This document shows, in pieces, positions 33,860 to 44,868 of a stretch of DNA of 64,000 nucleotides. Numbering within the stretch: position 1 is the stretch's first letter; every line of letters begins with the position of its first letter. The notes below the pieces were generated by a model. The model did no database searches. It was not told the DNA's origin and saw only the letters and a list, made by a program, of their open reading frames with translations. This DNA is from Heliocidaris erythrogramma (Eukaryota > Echinodermata > Echinoidea > Camarodonta > Echinometridae). The position numbers and the translations under genes were made by a program. The stretch covers positions 14,403,168-14,467,167 of the forward strand of contig CM046869.1 of the NCBI GenBank assembly GCA_025617745.1, in the 5' to 3' direction.

Positions 33860-34274
33860 GAGATATACTCTGTTGCTTGGCATGGTGCTTCTAATGCAAA
33901 AAGCTGCTTTTCTTTTGCTTTTCAAAGTAAATGTTTAAAAGCGTTCGTAAAGAAACCAGAGGGTTTAAATATAATACCTAAATATTTGTATTCGTTAGTT
34001 ATTTTAAAAGGGAAGTCGTCTATATGGTATAAATATATTCTTTCTTATAACTCGTCCTGCCTCATTGAATATCATTACTTGTGTCTTATTCATATTTGCC
34101 TCTATAATGTCCCATTTTTTTGCAATACTCATTTAATTTATCCAAACAGGTTTGAAGCCCGAATGCGGTATCGGATAGTATATAATTTATCGGTTTATGT
34201 ACGCTTGGGCTAAAACCACTTGGTCTAATTTCCAGATGTGCTACCTTCATTCGGGCTAAACCCTTTTGGTCCAC
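33860..34274 (-). pseudogene. Reverse transcriptase fragment of a non-LTR retrotransposon
   Basis: The minus strand reads LSDTAFGLQTCLDKLNEYC, then after frame breaks MIFNEAGRVI and TNEYKYLGIIFKPSGFFTNA. This is the usual order in non-LTR RT domains just after the catalytic Asp pair: the GLQ..LD.L..YC helix, then KT..M.F, then YLG. Stops and frameshifts separate the blocks. It is probably the upstream part of the element ending at 28972. Confidence 0.75.
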
Positions 34275-34685
34275 TCTTCATTTGGTCTAATTTGCTCTTG
34301 GTCTAATAACCAGAAGGTCTAATGACCACTTGGGCTAATTATCACTTGGTCTAATTACCATTTGGTCTAATTACCATTTCGTCTACTTTATTTTGTTGTC
34401 ACTTAGTCTACTACCAGTTCGTCTAATGTCAGTTTGTCTAATTCCCAGTCAGTCTAAAACTAGTTGGTCTACAGGCATTTCGTCTAAAATCCACTTGGTC
34501 TAGTATCCATTTGGTCTACATGGCATTTATATGGTCTAATGTGCAGTTGGTCTAACTTTCATTTAGTCCATTTTCCATTTAGTCTAATTGTCAGTTGGTC
34601 TAAATGCCAATTTGTCTTAACATCACTTTGTCTAATTATCACTAAGGCTAATTGCCTGTTGGGCTATTCCCTTTTCGTCTACGCA
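34196..34685 (+). repeat. Left arm of a TU-like foldback: tandem ggtctaat phrases
   Basis: About 30 imperfect units of 15-18 bp, each close to ttggtctaattaccatt. The inverted counterpart is at 35995-36450. Confidence 0.85.
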
Positions 34686-35994
34686 CCTATACCAACAACA
34701 CTATGCGTCATTTTCACTGTTTGCCCAGGGCGTCATAATACCTATATACGCCACTGCCTTAAAAGAAGAAAACGAAGGCAGTGAACAAGTATAAAAAGCG
34801 GCATTTTTGTGGGTAGCAGGAGACACTTTTTGGGTGCTTGGAAAGGGGGGATTGTGCACCCCGCCAACGAGCGAGTTAATTTACGTTTTATGAACAAATA
34901 ATGATAATAATAATGATGATAATAATAATAATAATAGTTGCATAATTTTCTTTCTTTTTCTCCTTCTTTTGTCTTTTTTCTTCTCTTTCTCTCTCTCTCT
35001 CTCTTTTAGGTCACTTGAAAAATCATAGCGGACAACCGCTCCTGCCCCCTCCCCCCTGTGGTGCCGCCCCTGAAAATAGCAGTTTGCATAGTTCAAAAGA
35101 ATCAGAGAAGCTTAATGGGAGAATTAGTTCTTGATATGACAACAGTGTGACACCTTTGAGCAGGAACTTAGCCAGAGCCGGGGACACAGTGCCCAAAAGT
35201 TTAATAATATTGCAGCAATTAAGATATCCCCCGCCCGAAGCTTGCTCGCTACGCTCGCTCGCACTCACATATTGTAACTCATGGCAGTCACATAAAGCCC
35301 TATCTATCTCTTTTATTGAGAGATTATGCTTGAAATTAAACGCTTTTGCGGCATCTTCGTCATGAAATCAATATAATGCAAGCATCATGTATGACCTTCA
35401 ACAAGAACATAATATTTTTGGTAAGGCAGAATTGCATATTATGCAAAGATTACAAGATATATTCTTAACATTTCATGCGTGTTAAGTACAATGTAGGGGT
35501 ACAGCAACGTATCAAAACGCCATTTCCCATTCTTGTCTTCATCCTTTATAATTAAGTTCCCCTTTTTCCAAAAACGGTACCCAGTTCGTTGAAACCACAA
35601 GTGCCCCTCCTAGGAAAGTACCCTGGCACCGCTCCTATAGCTTTTATTGACTACTTGCAAATTTGTACATCGGATATCAAATAAGAACCATGAATAACAG
35701 ATTATCAACCCATCAAAACATAATTTGAAGTGCAATAAAAAAATCAGGTTCTTCTAGTATACTTAAGTCATGAAAGGAAGAGAAGACCTAGGATTGTTTT
35801 AATTACTAAAAAATAATACTAAATAATTGATTTTAATAAATTAGATAATTAATATATAAAATGTAGGGATATTTATTGACTTGATATAAGCAGCAACAAG
35901 GTGAATAACTCTTTTAATGCACATTTACGTATAGATGACTTCTTTGAAGTTTCATTTCCCTTTCCTTTCTCAACTTGCTACTAAATGGCCAGAA
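34686..35994. other. Spacer of the TU-like foldback
   Basis: No gene. It contains a CT microsatellite (34970-35005), a C-rich MITE-like part (35030-35065) and a short repetitive cgctacgctcgctcgc near 35246. Open frames here follow repeats. Confidence 0.5.
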
Positions 35995-36450
35995 GAATAA
36001 ATAGTAAGCCTAATTAGACCAAATGGTCATTAAACTATATGAAAATTAGACCAAATGATAAGCAGCCTAACTGGTTATTAGACGAATTGGATATTAGACC
36101 AAATGGTCATTAGACCATATGACAGTTAGACTAAATGATAAGTAGCCCAACTGGTTATTAGATTAAATGGAATTGGACCAAATGATAGGTAGACCATATG
36201 GTATTAGCCAAAGTAGGTGTAGCCCAAATGGATATGAGACCATGTGGCTTGAAGACAAAATGACTGTTAGACTATTTGGAAATAGACGAAGTGAAAATTA
36301 GCCAAAGTGAAAATTAGCCCAAATGGGTTTTAGACTAAATGGGGTTAGCCAAAGTGTGTATTAGACGAATTGGTTATTAGGCCAAATGGAAATTAGACGA
36401 AATGGTATAGTAGACAAAATCGTTGTAGACAAAATGAAGTTAGACCACGT
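35995..36450 (-). repeat. Right arm of the TU-like foldback
   Basis: The plus strand reads repeated phrases such as agaccaaatggtcattag and ttagacgaaatgg, the reverse complement of the left arm's phrase at 34196-34685. Units are again about 15-18 bp and imperfect. Confidence 0.85.
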
Positions 36451-36469
36451 GGAGTTCGACGCTGTCCGT

Positions 36470-36890
36470 CCTTCCGTTCGGCCGTCCGTCCGTAACAAAT
36501 CGGTTTCCGTTCGATAACTTTAGAAATTTGTAGAAAATTTGTTATGAAGGTAGGCCTACATGGTATCAAAATACAGCCTAAGTTCGATTGCGGAGTATGT
36601 AGGTCAAAGGTTATAGCTCATTGAATATGCGAAAATCCGAAAATGTGGTTTCCGTTCGATAACTTTAGTAATGTTTGACGGGTTTTAATGAAATTTGATA
36701 TGAAGGTACATGGTATCAATTTAAAGTACAACCTAAGTTCGATTTCGGAGTATGTATGTCAAGCAGATCACTGCTTCTTTAGGGTCCAAACCATTTATTA
36801 TGTTGTGCAATGTAAACGTGATGCCATGTAATCTTGTATTTTTAAATGGTTGAAATAAATTGAATTGAATTGAAATTGAAATTAAGGTCA
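36470..36890 (+). repeat. Two tandem ~150-bp units plus a retroelement-like tail
   Basis: ggtttccgttcgataacttt begins at about 36502 and again at 36648. In both units it is followed by gatatgaagg/gttatgaagg, catggtatca, and cctaagttcgatt...cggagtatgta. A cgtccgtccgtccg-like stretch precedes them. 36840-36885 ends in gaattgaattgaaattg, like a simple-repeat tail of a non-LTR element. Confidence 0.65.
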
Positions 36891-37399
36891 AAGGTCACAG
36901 CTTATTAAATATGCAAAAATGGCTAACTATGTACATGAGAAAGTTTATTTTCAGATCTTATCATGGGTCATTATTCCATAAAGTATTACATCCAATCCCT
37001 AGGTATTAGTAGCTTCCTTGCCTAGTCTATAATGCATGGAGTTAACTTGTTCTGACGTTTATAGGCCGTTTGTATATACTCGGCGAGGGGGTGCTACGCT
37101 TTGCGCTGCCCTTATTAATTTAATAAAATATTTTACTTTTGCATTCTATATCGAACCATGAATTATTTTTCTTCCTATATTACGCTGATTTGTCCTATTT
37201 ATCCTGATTTGTCCTCTTTCTCAAATATAGAGGATACATAAAATAAATAACACAACGAAAGAGAGGGGAAAGATATATTAGAAGGATGGATATAAAGAGT
37301 TAACATAATCGATTCATTAATTGGATTGGACAAAAGTAAAATTGGACAAAACTAAAATATTATTAAGGTTAGGTTTATGCCAACGTTTAGATTGTGAGT
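36891..37399. other. Intergenic DNA with purine-block fragment
   Basis: 37240-37315 (ataacacaacgaaagag, agaaggatggatataaagag) is a small piece of the 18-20 kb purine-rich repeat. No gene is seen. Confidence 0.45.
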
Positions 37400-38719
37400 T
37401 TTCTTTTGGCGAAATAGTTGACTGTCTTAAGGTTTTAGGTGTTTTTTTTCCCTTGATGAACACAAGAAAGAAGATCTAAATTAAAAAGAAAATTTTAAGT
37501 AAAATAAAAACACTTTTAAATTTTCGGAAGTAAAGGGATTTGACACTCATGGGAAAGATTCAACTATTGAAGGTGTATATTTATTCTAAAGTTCTTTATC
37601 GGGCGTCACTTACTCCTGTTCCAAAATGGGTTTATGATTCACTGGATGAACTAACTTATCGGATTTCATATGGAAAGGAAAGACAGATAAAATCAATAGA
37701 AATGCAATGTTCTTAGACTATAAGCAAGGGGGATTAAATATGTTAAATTTTCTGCACAAGTGAAATAAAAACTTCTAAATAAAGATGAAGACGTATTTTA
37801 ACTTTGTCACTAAACACCTGGGTGGAGATTTAATATTTTCATGTGACTATAGACCAGGTTTATTAAAAGTGACAGCTCCACAATTCATATATAGATTTAT
37901 ATATTAGAAGATTGGGTGCTACGAGACATATAAGGAGTATAGACATTGGTGATGTGGTAATTTTCAATAATAAGCTTATTCGATATAAAGGAAGTTGTAT
38001 ATACGATAAGAGGTTGTACGACAAAGGAATTTACAAATTTAAACATATTCTGGAAAACGATGGTAAACTAAATTTTGACAGACATTTTGTCGATTTAGGT
38101 GTAGAAGTGAATGACATTGAAAACGTCAAGCACTTTTATACCTGTTTACCCTTTTGCTGGAAAAATAATATTAGAATGGAAGAAAAAATAATTCTGGATC
38201 TGATTTCACTTTGGGAAAGAAAACAACTATATCTGATGTAAAATCAAAACAATCTATGTACAATTAATAGGGAAAGATGGATTTAAACCTTTGGTTTTTG
38301 AAAGAATTGGAAGGAACTGTGGTTTTTTCCCGCAAGGAAAATAGAAAACATATTTTTAAGACTAAGACAGTGTATACACTTAATAGTCGACTAAGAGAGT
38401 TTCACTTCAAACTTATACATAATATATTATATACAAACCATCACCTCTTCCGTTTTGGTCTTGTCTCGACTAACTTATGCTCATTTTGCGAAAAAGAAGA
38501 AGAAACATATAAACATATACTTGTGAATTTGCACAACCAGTGTTGGAAATGTGCACGAGATTTTTAGATTTTGAAATACATAATTGTAGTTGGGAGGAAA
38601 TTCTGTTTGGGAAGGAGGAGAGAAATAAAGGGAAACATCAATTAATGAATCACGTTCTAATTCTTGTTAAAGATCACATTACAAGAAAATCACAAATATG
38701 GCAATTAATGTATGACTAG
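37400..38719 (+). pseudogene. 3' part of an L1/Tx1-like retrotransposon ORF2 (degraded)
   Basis: Plus-strand pieces in changing frames read LTLMGKIQLLKVYIYSKVLY near 37540-37600, then VPKWVYDSLDELTYRIS, then KQGGLNMLNF near 37720. From 37912 one frame gives ATRHIRSIDIGDV..., and from 38277 another gives LREFHFKLIHNILYTNH and a CSFCEKEEETYKHI Cys/His motif. It ends ...SQIWQLMYD and stop at about 38719. This order (after RT: thumb, GG.... motif, then C-terminal Cys motif, no RNase H) is that of L1/Tx1-type elements. Frameshifts and stops make it a pseudogene. The LTR retrotransposon begins 76 bp further on. Confidence 0.75.
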
Positions 38720-38794
38720 AAACTGGGAAGCTTACAGATGGCAATCGTATAAGTTTTATGTCAACTGCGTATCTGATTATTGTAAAAACAACGG

Positions 38795-39056
38795 ATTCTC
38801 CTTATAGTGTTATGGTGTGCATCACACACATCCATGATTCATCCAGCCACACATGATTACTGGGGTTTAAACGACTATAAAACAGGCACGTTACACGAAT
38901 GTTCTTCTCGATAGACTTCTCGCCATGTTACTCACTGCAACTGTTTATTCTGTTCTTCCATGCTATATTGTCTATATCAAACCCTGCCAGTAGATGGCGC
39001 TATTCCACAATGGTATTACAATATGTTGAGCGTCCAATGATTTCCAGGATACTACA
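38795..39056 (-). repeat. 3' LTR
   Basis: 262 bp matching 44875-45136 with two differences (38818 G versus C; 38832 C versus T). On the element's strand it starts TGTAGTATCC. Its far end differs from the 5' LTR over the last 6 bp (caacgg on the plus strand here, tgtcgt there), so the outer terminus looks altered. Confidence 0.92.
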
Positions 39057-39069
39057 TCCCTCCCCACCT
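39057..39069 (-). promoter_or_regulatory. Polypurine tract
   Basis: On the element's strand AGGTGGGGAGGGA stands directly before the LTR start TGTAG. Position and composition are those of the plus-strand DNA primer of LTR elements. Confidence 0.85.
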
Positions 39070-40585
39070 TTAGTAAAGAAGCATATACCTGCAATTATAA
39101 AAACACCCCTGCTTTGTGAGTGGTTTTCCTTTCTTCTGCAAAACCATTATTAAAGAGACTTTATGCTAATATCAACCACGGGCATATGTCTGTTTGTTTT
39201 GTTGTTTTTTTTTTTTGTTGGACAACACTATTTACAAAGAAAACAAAGGATATCATCCTAAACCAACTTAATAAGCTACAACCAAACTTATCTTGGTCTT
39301 AATCAAAACTCTGACTTTCATCACAAAACAAGGCATTTGTTCATATGCTTCCTTCATGGATTCTAATAAACTCAACTATAACAAACACATGGATGTGCCG
39401 ACAACCTTTTATCAACACAGTGCTATAATCATTCGAATGCCAATGCATATCCAATCAAACCAAGTTCCAAGTAATCAACTGGCCAGACAATCTGTGTCTG
39501 CCTGACTATAACTATAACTTCTAGGGTTTTTTTTTCTGACTTGACATTGTGTGGAATAATAACTGTAACATTTGATAGGCAGCTCATCTCTTCAAATTGA
39601 ACAAATGTATTCGCTTTGTGCTTTCCTATTAATAAAAAAACGTTTGTAATGTGCGGGAACATACCGCATTGCAACCAACAGTTTTCAATACACTTTGTCT
39701 TGTTACACCTCATGATGCACATTGCCAGAATCTCCAGAATAAAGAAATATTTAACAATAACAAATGTTATCGTCCAATCGGACTGAGTATGACAGAACAT
39801 TTGATTAAATATGAGAAGGAATAAAACGAAATGGCCCATATTCTTTGTGGTATGAATACCAACTTGTACACAGGATTTTACCAAATAATGTTAAAAAACA
39901 CATACACTTTAATATATACCCTTGGTACTTGCTCCCCTAACACTCATATACCTCATATTGTTTATTTGATCATTCACCTTTTTTTTTTTTTTTTTTTTTT
40001 TGAATACTATCGTGTGAGGTGCATACTTGAAAATAAACGTAATAACTGTCTCTTGAAGAGGCTTTGAGAATACAGGGTGCAAGCACAAATGTGCAAACAT
40101 ACATGTATAAAAACTGTTATTTCAGATCCAAATATACCATTTCCTGGCACAAGAATGCAGTAATCGGGTTGATTGATATTACGTGTAACCTGAAAATGAT
40201 AATACTGAAATATGCTCTATCCAGACTTAATCACTAAAAAAAAATGTTTTGTGTACACACAGTTTATAGTTTGATAACAGATAGGACCCATTAAATCCAA
40301 AGTCAATACCAGTACCATGGTATACTGCTTATGAAAAACATGCATCCAAAAATATAAAGCAAAGAATATGAGGCACTCTACTAACTCTGTATTATGAGTG
40401 AGTAATGGTCAGACATAAAACAAATCATGCCAAATCATGTCTGGCAGTGAAGTTTATAAAAAAAGAATACATTTCTTGGTGCTTTCATTTTTTTTTTTTT
40501 TCTTTGTTACCGTTGCCTACACTTGGGCACACAAATTAACAAATCATGCAAGTTTTTTCCGTCACCACGTGATCTTTTTTTTTTT
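39070..40585 (-). other. Region between pol and 3' LTR, with a 151-codon open frame
   Basis: A 1.5-kb segment follows the gag-pol stop. The minus strand has an open frame (39884-39429) with two hydrophobic stretches (near FVLFLLIFNQMF and FVIVKYFFILEILAM), placed where an env-like gene would be. It has no recognisable motif, and its base composition is AT-rich unlike gag-pol. It is more likely a chance frame in the 3' untranslated region. Poly-T/poly-A runs occur near 39980 and 40490. Confidence 0.35.
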
Positions 40586-43500
40586 TCAGTCAATGTCTGG
40601 ATGTGGTGACATAGTGTTTGAGGTAAGATGGGGGTCGACGGTGTCGACGGGGGCGGCCTGGGGAGGGGGGTTAGGCCGATAGACATGATCGGGGGAGACC
40701 ATGGGGGTGGGTGGCGAGTCGAGCTCACCGACGTCATCGAGGTCATCGTCCGCTCTTGCACAAAATGAGTCATCAAAGAAAATCTTCTTGAAGAACGAGA
40801 TATTTCGCGTAACACGACGATTTGCACTTTCGGCTGTTACCATGTTGCCGTTCCTAGCAACCACAAACATGGGGGTTGGGCGAAATGTAGGGGAGAGCTT
40901 ATTACCACGCTTGTCATCACGAACTACCACTCGATCACCCACAGTTAGCTCACGAGTACGTGCACGGTTTCGCTTGTCTGCGTACTGCTTTTGTTTCTGT
41001 TTCGCTATCGCGTCTCTTGATTTTGCTTGCTGTGTACGCGAGTCTCGCTGTGATGAAGATGTAGTGGTGGTATCACGTTGCTCGTCAGCGACCTCCGCGA
41101 CATGGGGAAGACGCGTACGCGGATTGTGACCGAATAGCAAACAGTGTGGGCTGACGCTGGTAGACGAGTGCGGAGTCGCGCGGTACTGTCGAAGAAACTT
41201 GAACATTTCTTGTTTCCAGCTTTTCTGTTCAAGGTGAGCAGCTTTGATCGATTTCAAAAGCGGCTTATTAAAGCCTTCAGCTTGCGAATTGGCTCGTGGC
41301 CATAGTGGTGTTATGCGGCGGTGATTGAAACCACAATATTTGGCATACTGAGCGAATTGGGCAGAGTTGAACGGACTGCCATTATCGGTTTTCACAACAG
41401 CTGGGAATCCGAAGACAGATAGCACCTTATCTAGCACAGGCAAGACTGTAGCCGCGGATGTGCTGTGCACGATCTCTACAACAGGATATCGGGAGTACTC
41501 GTCGACGATCACCAACAAGTAATCTCCTGATGGTAGTGGGCCGCAAAAGTCCATGCTGATATGCTGCCATGGACCAGGGGGCAGCGGTGACATGCGGAGT
41601 GGCTCCATTGGCGTGTGTGAATCTTGGACAAGTTGGCATGCAGGACATCGTTTGATCGTGGATTCAACTTTCGCGTTAATGCCTGGGAACCACACTTTAG
41701 AGCGTAAGAGAGCCTTTGTGCGAGACATCCCTTGGTGCCCCTCATGCGCTAGCGACATAACGTGGTCTCGGAGATTCGCGGGAACGACGATCAGCGATCC
41801 ACGGAGCAGGACACCAGCACTATGAATGGTCAATTCATCCTTCACATTTTTCAATTCCTGCAGCTCGCGAAGATCAATGTTGGGATCATTGATCTTTGGT
41901 ATTTCATGCCATTTTCCAGACTGCACAAATTCCATCGCTTTTGTGAGCGTGTGATCCTCCTTTGATGCGTCCACAATGGCAGCCAACGACAACGCGTTCA
42001 GAGTCGACAATGACGCGATGAAGTGGACATACTGCTCGGCGACTGTCTCAGAAATCGAAGCAGATGTGCGTGCGATTGGGTGGCGGGACATATAGTCGGC
42101 AGGATTGTCGCGACCTGGCTGGTATTTGATTGTCAGTTTGTATGGCTGTAGGCGTAAGCCCCATCGCTCGATGCGCAGTGGTGGGCGTGGCTTGTTCCAT
42201 ATCGTGACGAGGGGTTTGTGGTCGGTTACCACTGTGAAGGATGGTGCGCCACGAAGATACATATCGAAATGTTCACAGGACCAAACCACGGCTAGGGCCT
42301 CGCGTTCAGTTTGGCTATACCTTGATTCCACATTGCTCAACGCTCGGCTGGCATACGCTACAACTTGATCATTCTGGGTGAGGATCGCCCCCAATCCTAC
42401 AGGGCTGGCATCGGTGAAGATCGTTGTGGGGGCATGGGGGTCATAATACGCGACAGATGAACTATCGGTGAGGCGGTCTTTGAGCGTTTGGAATGCTAGC
42501 TGTTGTTGTTGGTCCCATGACCACGTAGCATCCTTGAGAGTGAGCCTGCGCAACGGTTCGCTTATGGTGGCGAAGTCCTTGATGAACCTGCTACTGTAGT
42601 TGAGCATTCCGAGAAAGCTTCGGACTTGCGAGGCGTCCATTGGTGGTGCAGCGTCGTGGATTGCTGCAACCTTCTTGGGATCAGGTGATATACCATTGGC
42701 AGAGAAGACAAGACCAAAGAACTCAATGTGGTTGACACCGAATTCGCATTTCTGCCAATTGACAGTGAGTCCAGCGTCCTGAAGCTTTGACAGCGTCTCA
42801 CTGACAGCTCGATCGTGGTCCGCTTTGGCGTTCGGACCGCATCCAAAACAGATGATGTCATCGCTGATATTCTTTGACCCTTTGACGTCATGGATGACAT
42901 CATGGATGGCTTTTTGGAAGATTTCGCTAGCTGAGCTGATGCCGAAATTCAAGCGTTTGTAGCGATATAGGCCTTTGTGCGTAGCGAAGGTGGTGATGTA
43001 CCGGGATTCCTTTGCTAGCTCAAGCTGATGGTAGCCTGCCTTCAGGTCAATCTTACTAAAGACGACAGCGCCATTGAGATCATGTATAAGTTCATCTGTG
43101 GTGGGCAGGGTATGGCGCTCCCGCTGGATGGCCTTATTTGGTTCACGCATGTCCACGCATAATCGGATGGAGCCATCCTTCTTAGGAGGTGTGACGATAG
43201 GCGATACCCAGGGGGTAGGTTCCCCGTCAACCTGCTCAATGATGTCCTCCTTCAATAGGTTGCGGAGCTCATCTTCCACCTTGCTCCGCAGGTGGAAGGG
43301 TGTACGGCGATTGGTTATCGCTACTGGTGGCACATTCTCGTCGATATGCAGTTGAAAGGTCCTCCCTTTCAGTCTGCCTATTCCTTGGGAGAGCTGTGGA
43401 TAGGCTCTTTTCCAGTCAGGCAAGGCATGGACGAGGTGTACGAGACCGCGTGATATGGCAATGTCTTGGCCGATCAAACAACCGTGGGAGCCAGAAACAA

Positions 43501-44695
43501 TGTGAAAGTCAATTGATGTCGTGCGGTGATCTGGCAACTCAGTGTCAAGGCAGCAGCATCCCAGGACTGGGAGAGGCACTGAACTGCCATAGGGGAATAA
43601 AGGTCGTGTGGGCTGGCGTGAGAATGGAGGTTTCCCCAATTTGTGGTAGGTTTCCTCGTCTATAATATTTACAGTTGCACCTGTATCGATTAGGAAGTTG
43701 ACAGGTTTGTCGTTGATGGTGAGGGTAACAGTTGGGCCAATAGCAGACACTTGTCCACAAGAAATTGGAAAGCAGTAGTCAGCGACATCGCCATCATCGC
43801 TGGGGATGTCAGGGTATGGAGTTTTATCTTTGTCTAGTGTGATTTTCTTGACCTGAGCTGCTTTCACTCCCGTAGCTGAGCGAGACTTTGATCGGCAAAC
43901 CTTTTCAAAATGATTGAGTTTTGAGCAGTAGTTGCAGCGTTTACCTGCTGCAGGGCATGTTCCGTCATGTGGGTAATGTCCGCCACAGTGGCCGCATGTG
44001 TGAGAAGATTTACGTGTGTTACGGCTCTGCGATGGTCCTTTTCCCCTGTTGTACTGGGGACGTGGGGGCGTGTTCACAGCATGTACAGTGGAACTCTGTT
44101 TGGGCTTTTCCATCTCCTGTGCCTGAGCCTCAGATTGTTCAAGCAAGCGACCCATGTTGAGAACATCACTCAAGGATTTATCGGGATCACGCAGGGCAAT
44201 TCGACGAAGACGCTGCGAGGAGCAGTGCTGGATTAATTGCGATAGAATTTCTTGCTCTGGTTCACTAAATGAGCAAGACTGGGCAAGTCGACGCAGTTCA
44301 GTTACGTAGGCCTCGAGTGGTTGACCAGGAGCCTGTGTGCACGAGCGAAAAATGTACCGTTCCATCTGAGTGTTCTTTTTAGGTGAAAAGTAGGAGGTGA
44401 GAACGGAAACAGTGCCAGCATACGTGGCTGGATCTGGAGGGGCAGAGCTTGTGGAAGATGCAGTCGAGCTACCTGTATTGGAACCCGGCGTAGGTCGAGG
44501 TTTTTCTGCATCAAAAATGTCGTACACCTTCTCACCCGCGTAGTGGAGGAGTAGGGCGCGTTTGCGCAAATCATCAGTCACACTGAGAGCTACGAACAAA
44601 TTTTCGAGGCGAGCTAGCCATTTCTTCCATCGTGATGCTACATCCGCTCGATCAAGCTCTGGGTCAAAGGGTGGGAAAGCAGGTAAGCTATCCAT
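40586..44695 (-). CDS. Gag-Pol polyprotein of the mag/SURL-like LTR retrotransposon
   Basis: A single uninterrupted frame of 1369 codons starts at ATG 44695. Gag is about 1-230, followed by two zinc knuckles in tandem at about 234-267 (CGHC...H....C and CNYC...H....C). Protease: FLIDTGATVNII at about 334-345. RT: about 470-650 with D550 in KIDLKAGYHQ and the catalytic pair in ISDDIICFG (D612, D613), where Ile replaces the usual aromatic residue. RNase H: FTDAS (about 760-764), TEREAL, and TDHKP (about 824-828). Integrase: H/H at about 984 and 987 and C/C at about 1017 and 1020, then D1049 (MDFCGP), D1104 (KTDNGS) and E1140 (SQAEGF). All catalytic positions I checked are present. It encodes particle protein and the enzymes for copying and integrating the element. 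GC content and codon use are visibly higher than in the flanking DNA. Confidence 0.95.
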   Translation of the reverse strand: MDSLPAFPPFDPELDRADVASRWKKWLARLENLFVALSVTDDLRKRALLLHYAGEKVYDIFDAEKPRPTPGSNTGSSTASSTSSAPPDPATYAGTVSVLTSYFSPKKNTQMERYIFRSCTQAPGQPLEAYVTELRRLAQSCSFSEPEQEILSQLIQHCSSQRLRRIALRDPDKSLSDVLNMGRLLEQSEAQAQEMEKPKQSSTVHAVNTPPRPQYNRGKGPSQSRNTRKSSHTCGHCGGHYPHDGTCPAAGKRCNYCSKLNHFEKVCRSKSRSATGVKAAQVKKITLDKDKTPYPDIPSDDGDVADYCFPISCGQVSAIGPTVTLTINDKPVNFLIDTGATVNIIDEETYHKLGKPPFSRQPTRPLFPYGSSVPLPVLGCCCLDTELPDHRTTSIDFHIVSGSHGCLIGQDIAISRGLVHLVHALPDWKRAYPQLSQGIGRLKGRTFQLHIDENVPPVAITNRRTPFHLRSKVEDELRNLLKEDIIEQVDGEPTPWVSPIVTPPKKDGSIRLCVDMREPNKAIQRERHTLPTTDELIHDLNGAVVFSKIDLKAGYHQLELAKESRYITTFATHKGLYRYKRLNFGISSASEIFQKAIHDVIHDVKGSKNISDDIICFGCGPNAKADHDRAVSETLSKLQDAGLTVNWQKCEFGVNHIEFFGLVFSANGISPDPKKVAAIHDAAPPMDASQVRSFLGMLNYSSRFIKDFATISEPLRRLTLKDATWSWDQQQQLAFQTLKDRLTDSSSVAYYDPHAPTTIFTDASPVGLGAILTQNDQVVAYASRALSNVESRYSQTEREALAVVWSCEHFDMYLRGAPSFTVVTDHKPLVTIWNKPRPPLRIERWGLRLQPYKLTIKYQPGRDNPADYMSRHPIARTSASISETVAEQYVHFIASLSTLNALSLAAIVDASKEDHTLTKAMEFVQSGKWHEIPKINDPNIDLRELQELKNVKDELTIHSAGVLLRGSLIVVPANLRDHVMSLAHEGHQGMSRTKALLRSKVWFPGINAKVESTIKRCPACQLVQDSHTPMEPLRMSPLPPGPWQHISMDFCGPLPSGDYLLVIVDEYSRYPVVEIVHSTSAATVLPVLDKVLSVFGFPAVVKTDNGSPFNSAQFAQYAKYCGFNHRRITPLWPRANSQAEGFNKPLLKSIKAAHLEQKSWKQEMFKFLRQYRATPHSSTSVSPHCLLFGHNPRTRLPHVAEVADEQRDTTTTSSSQRDSRTQQAKSRDAIAKQKQKQYADKRNRARTRELTVGDRVVVRDDKRGNKLSPTFRPTPMFVVARNGNMVTAESANRRVTRNISFFKKIFFDDSFCARADDDLDDVGELDSPPTPMVSPDHVYRPNPPPQAAPVDTVDPHLTSNTMSPHPDID

Positions 44696-44868
44696 TGCTA
44701 TAGTACAGGTCAGCCTGATGTGTAATGCACAAACCGCAATGTCAATGGGTGGGACACACGTGTATAACCGCTTGCGTAAGTGTATGATCGCAAGGCTCGA
44801 TCATGTCGATAGAAATATTGATTTCAAACTCAAAGTTAGAAGGTTTCAACGTTTACCTCGTCGCCAAA

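Noticed and set aside
39429-39884. Annotating the 151-codon frame as an envelope gene
   Set aside because: Only position and two hydrophobic stretches support it; there are no recognisable motifs. Kept as a finding, not as a coding feature.
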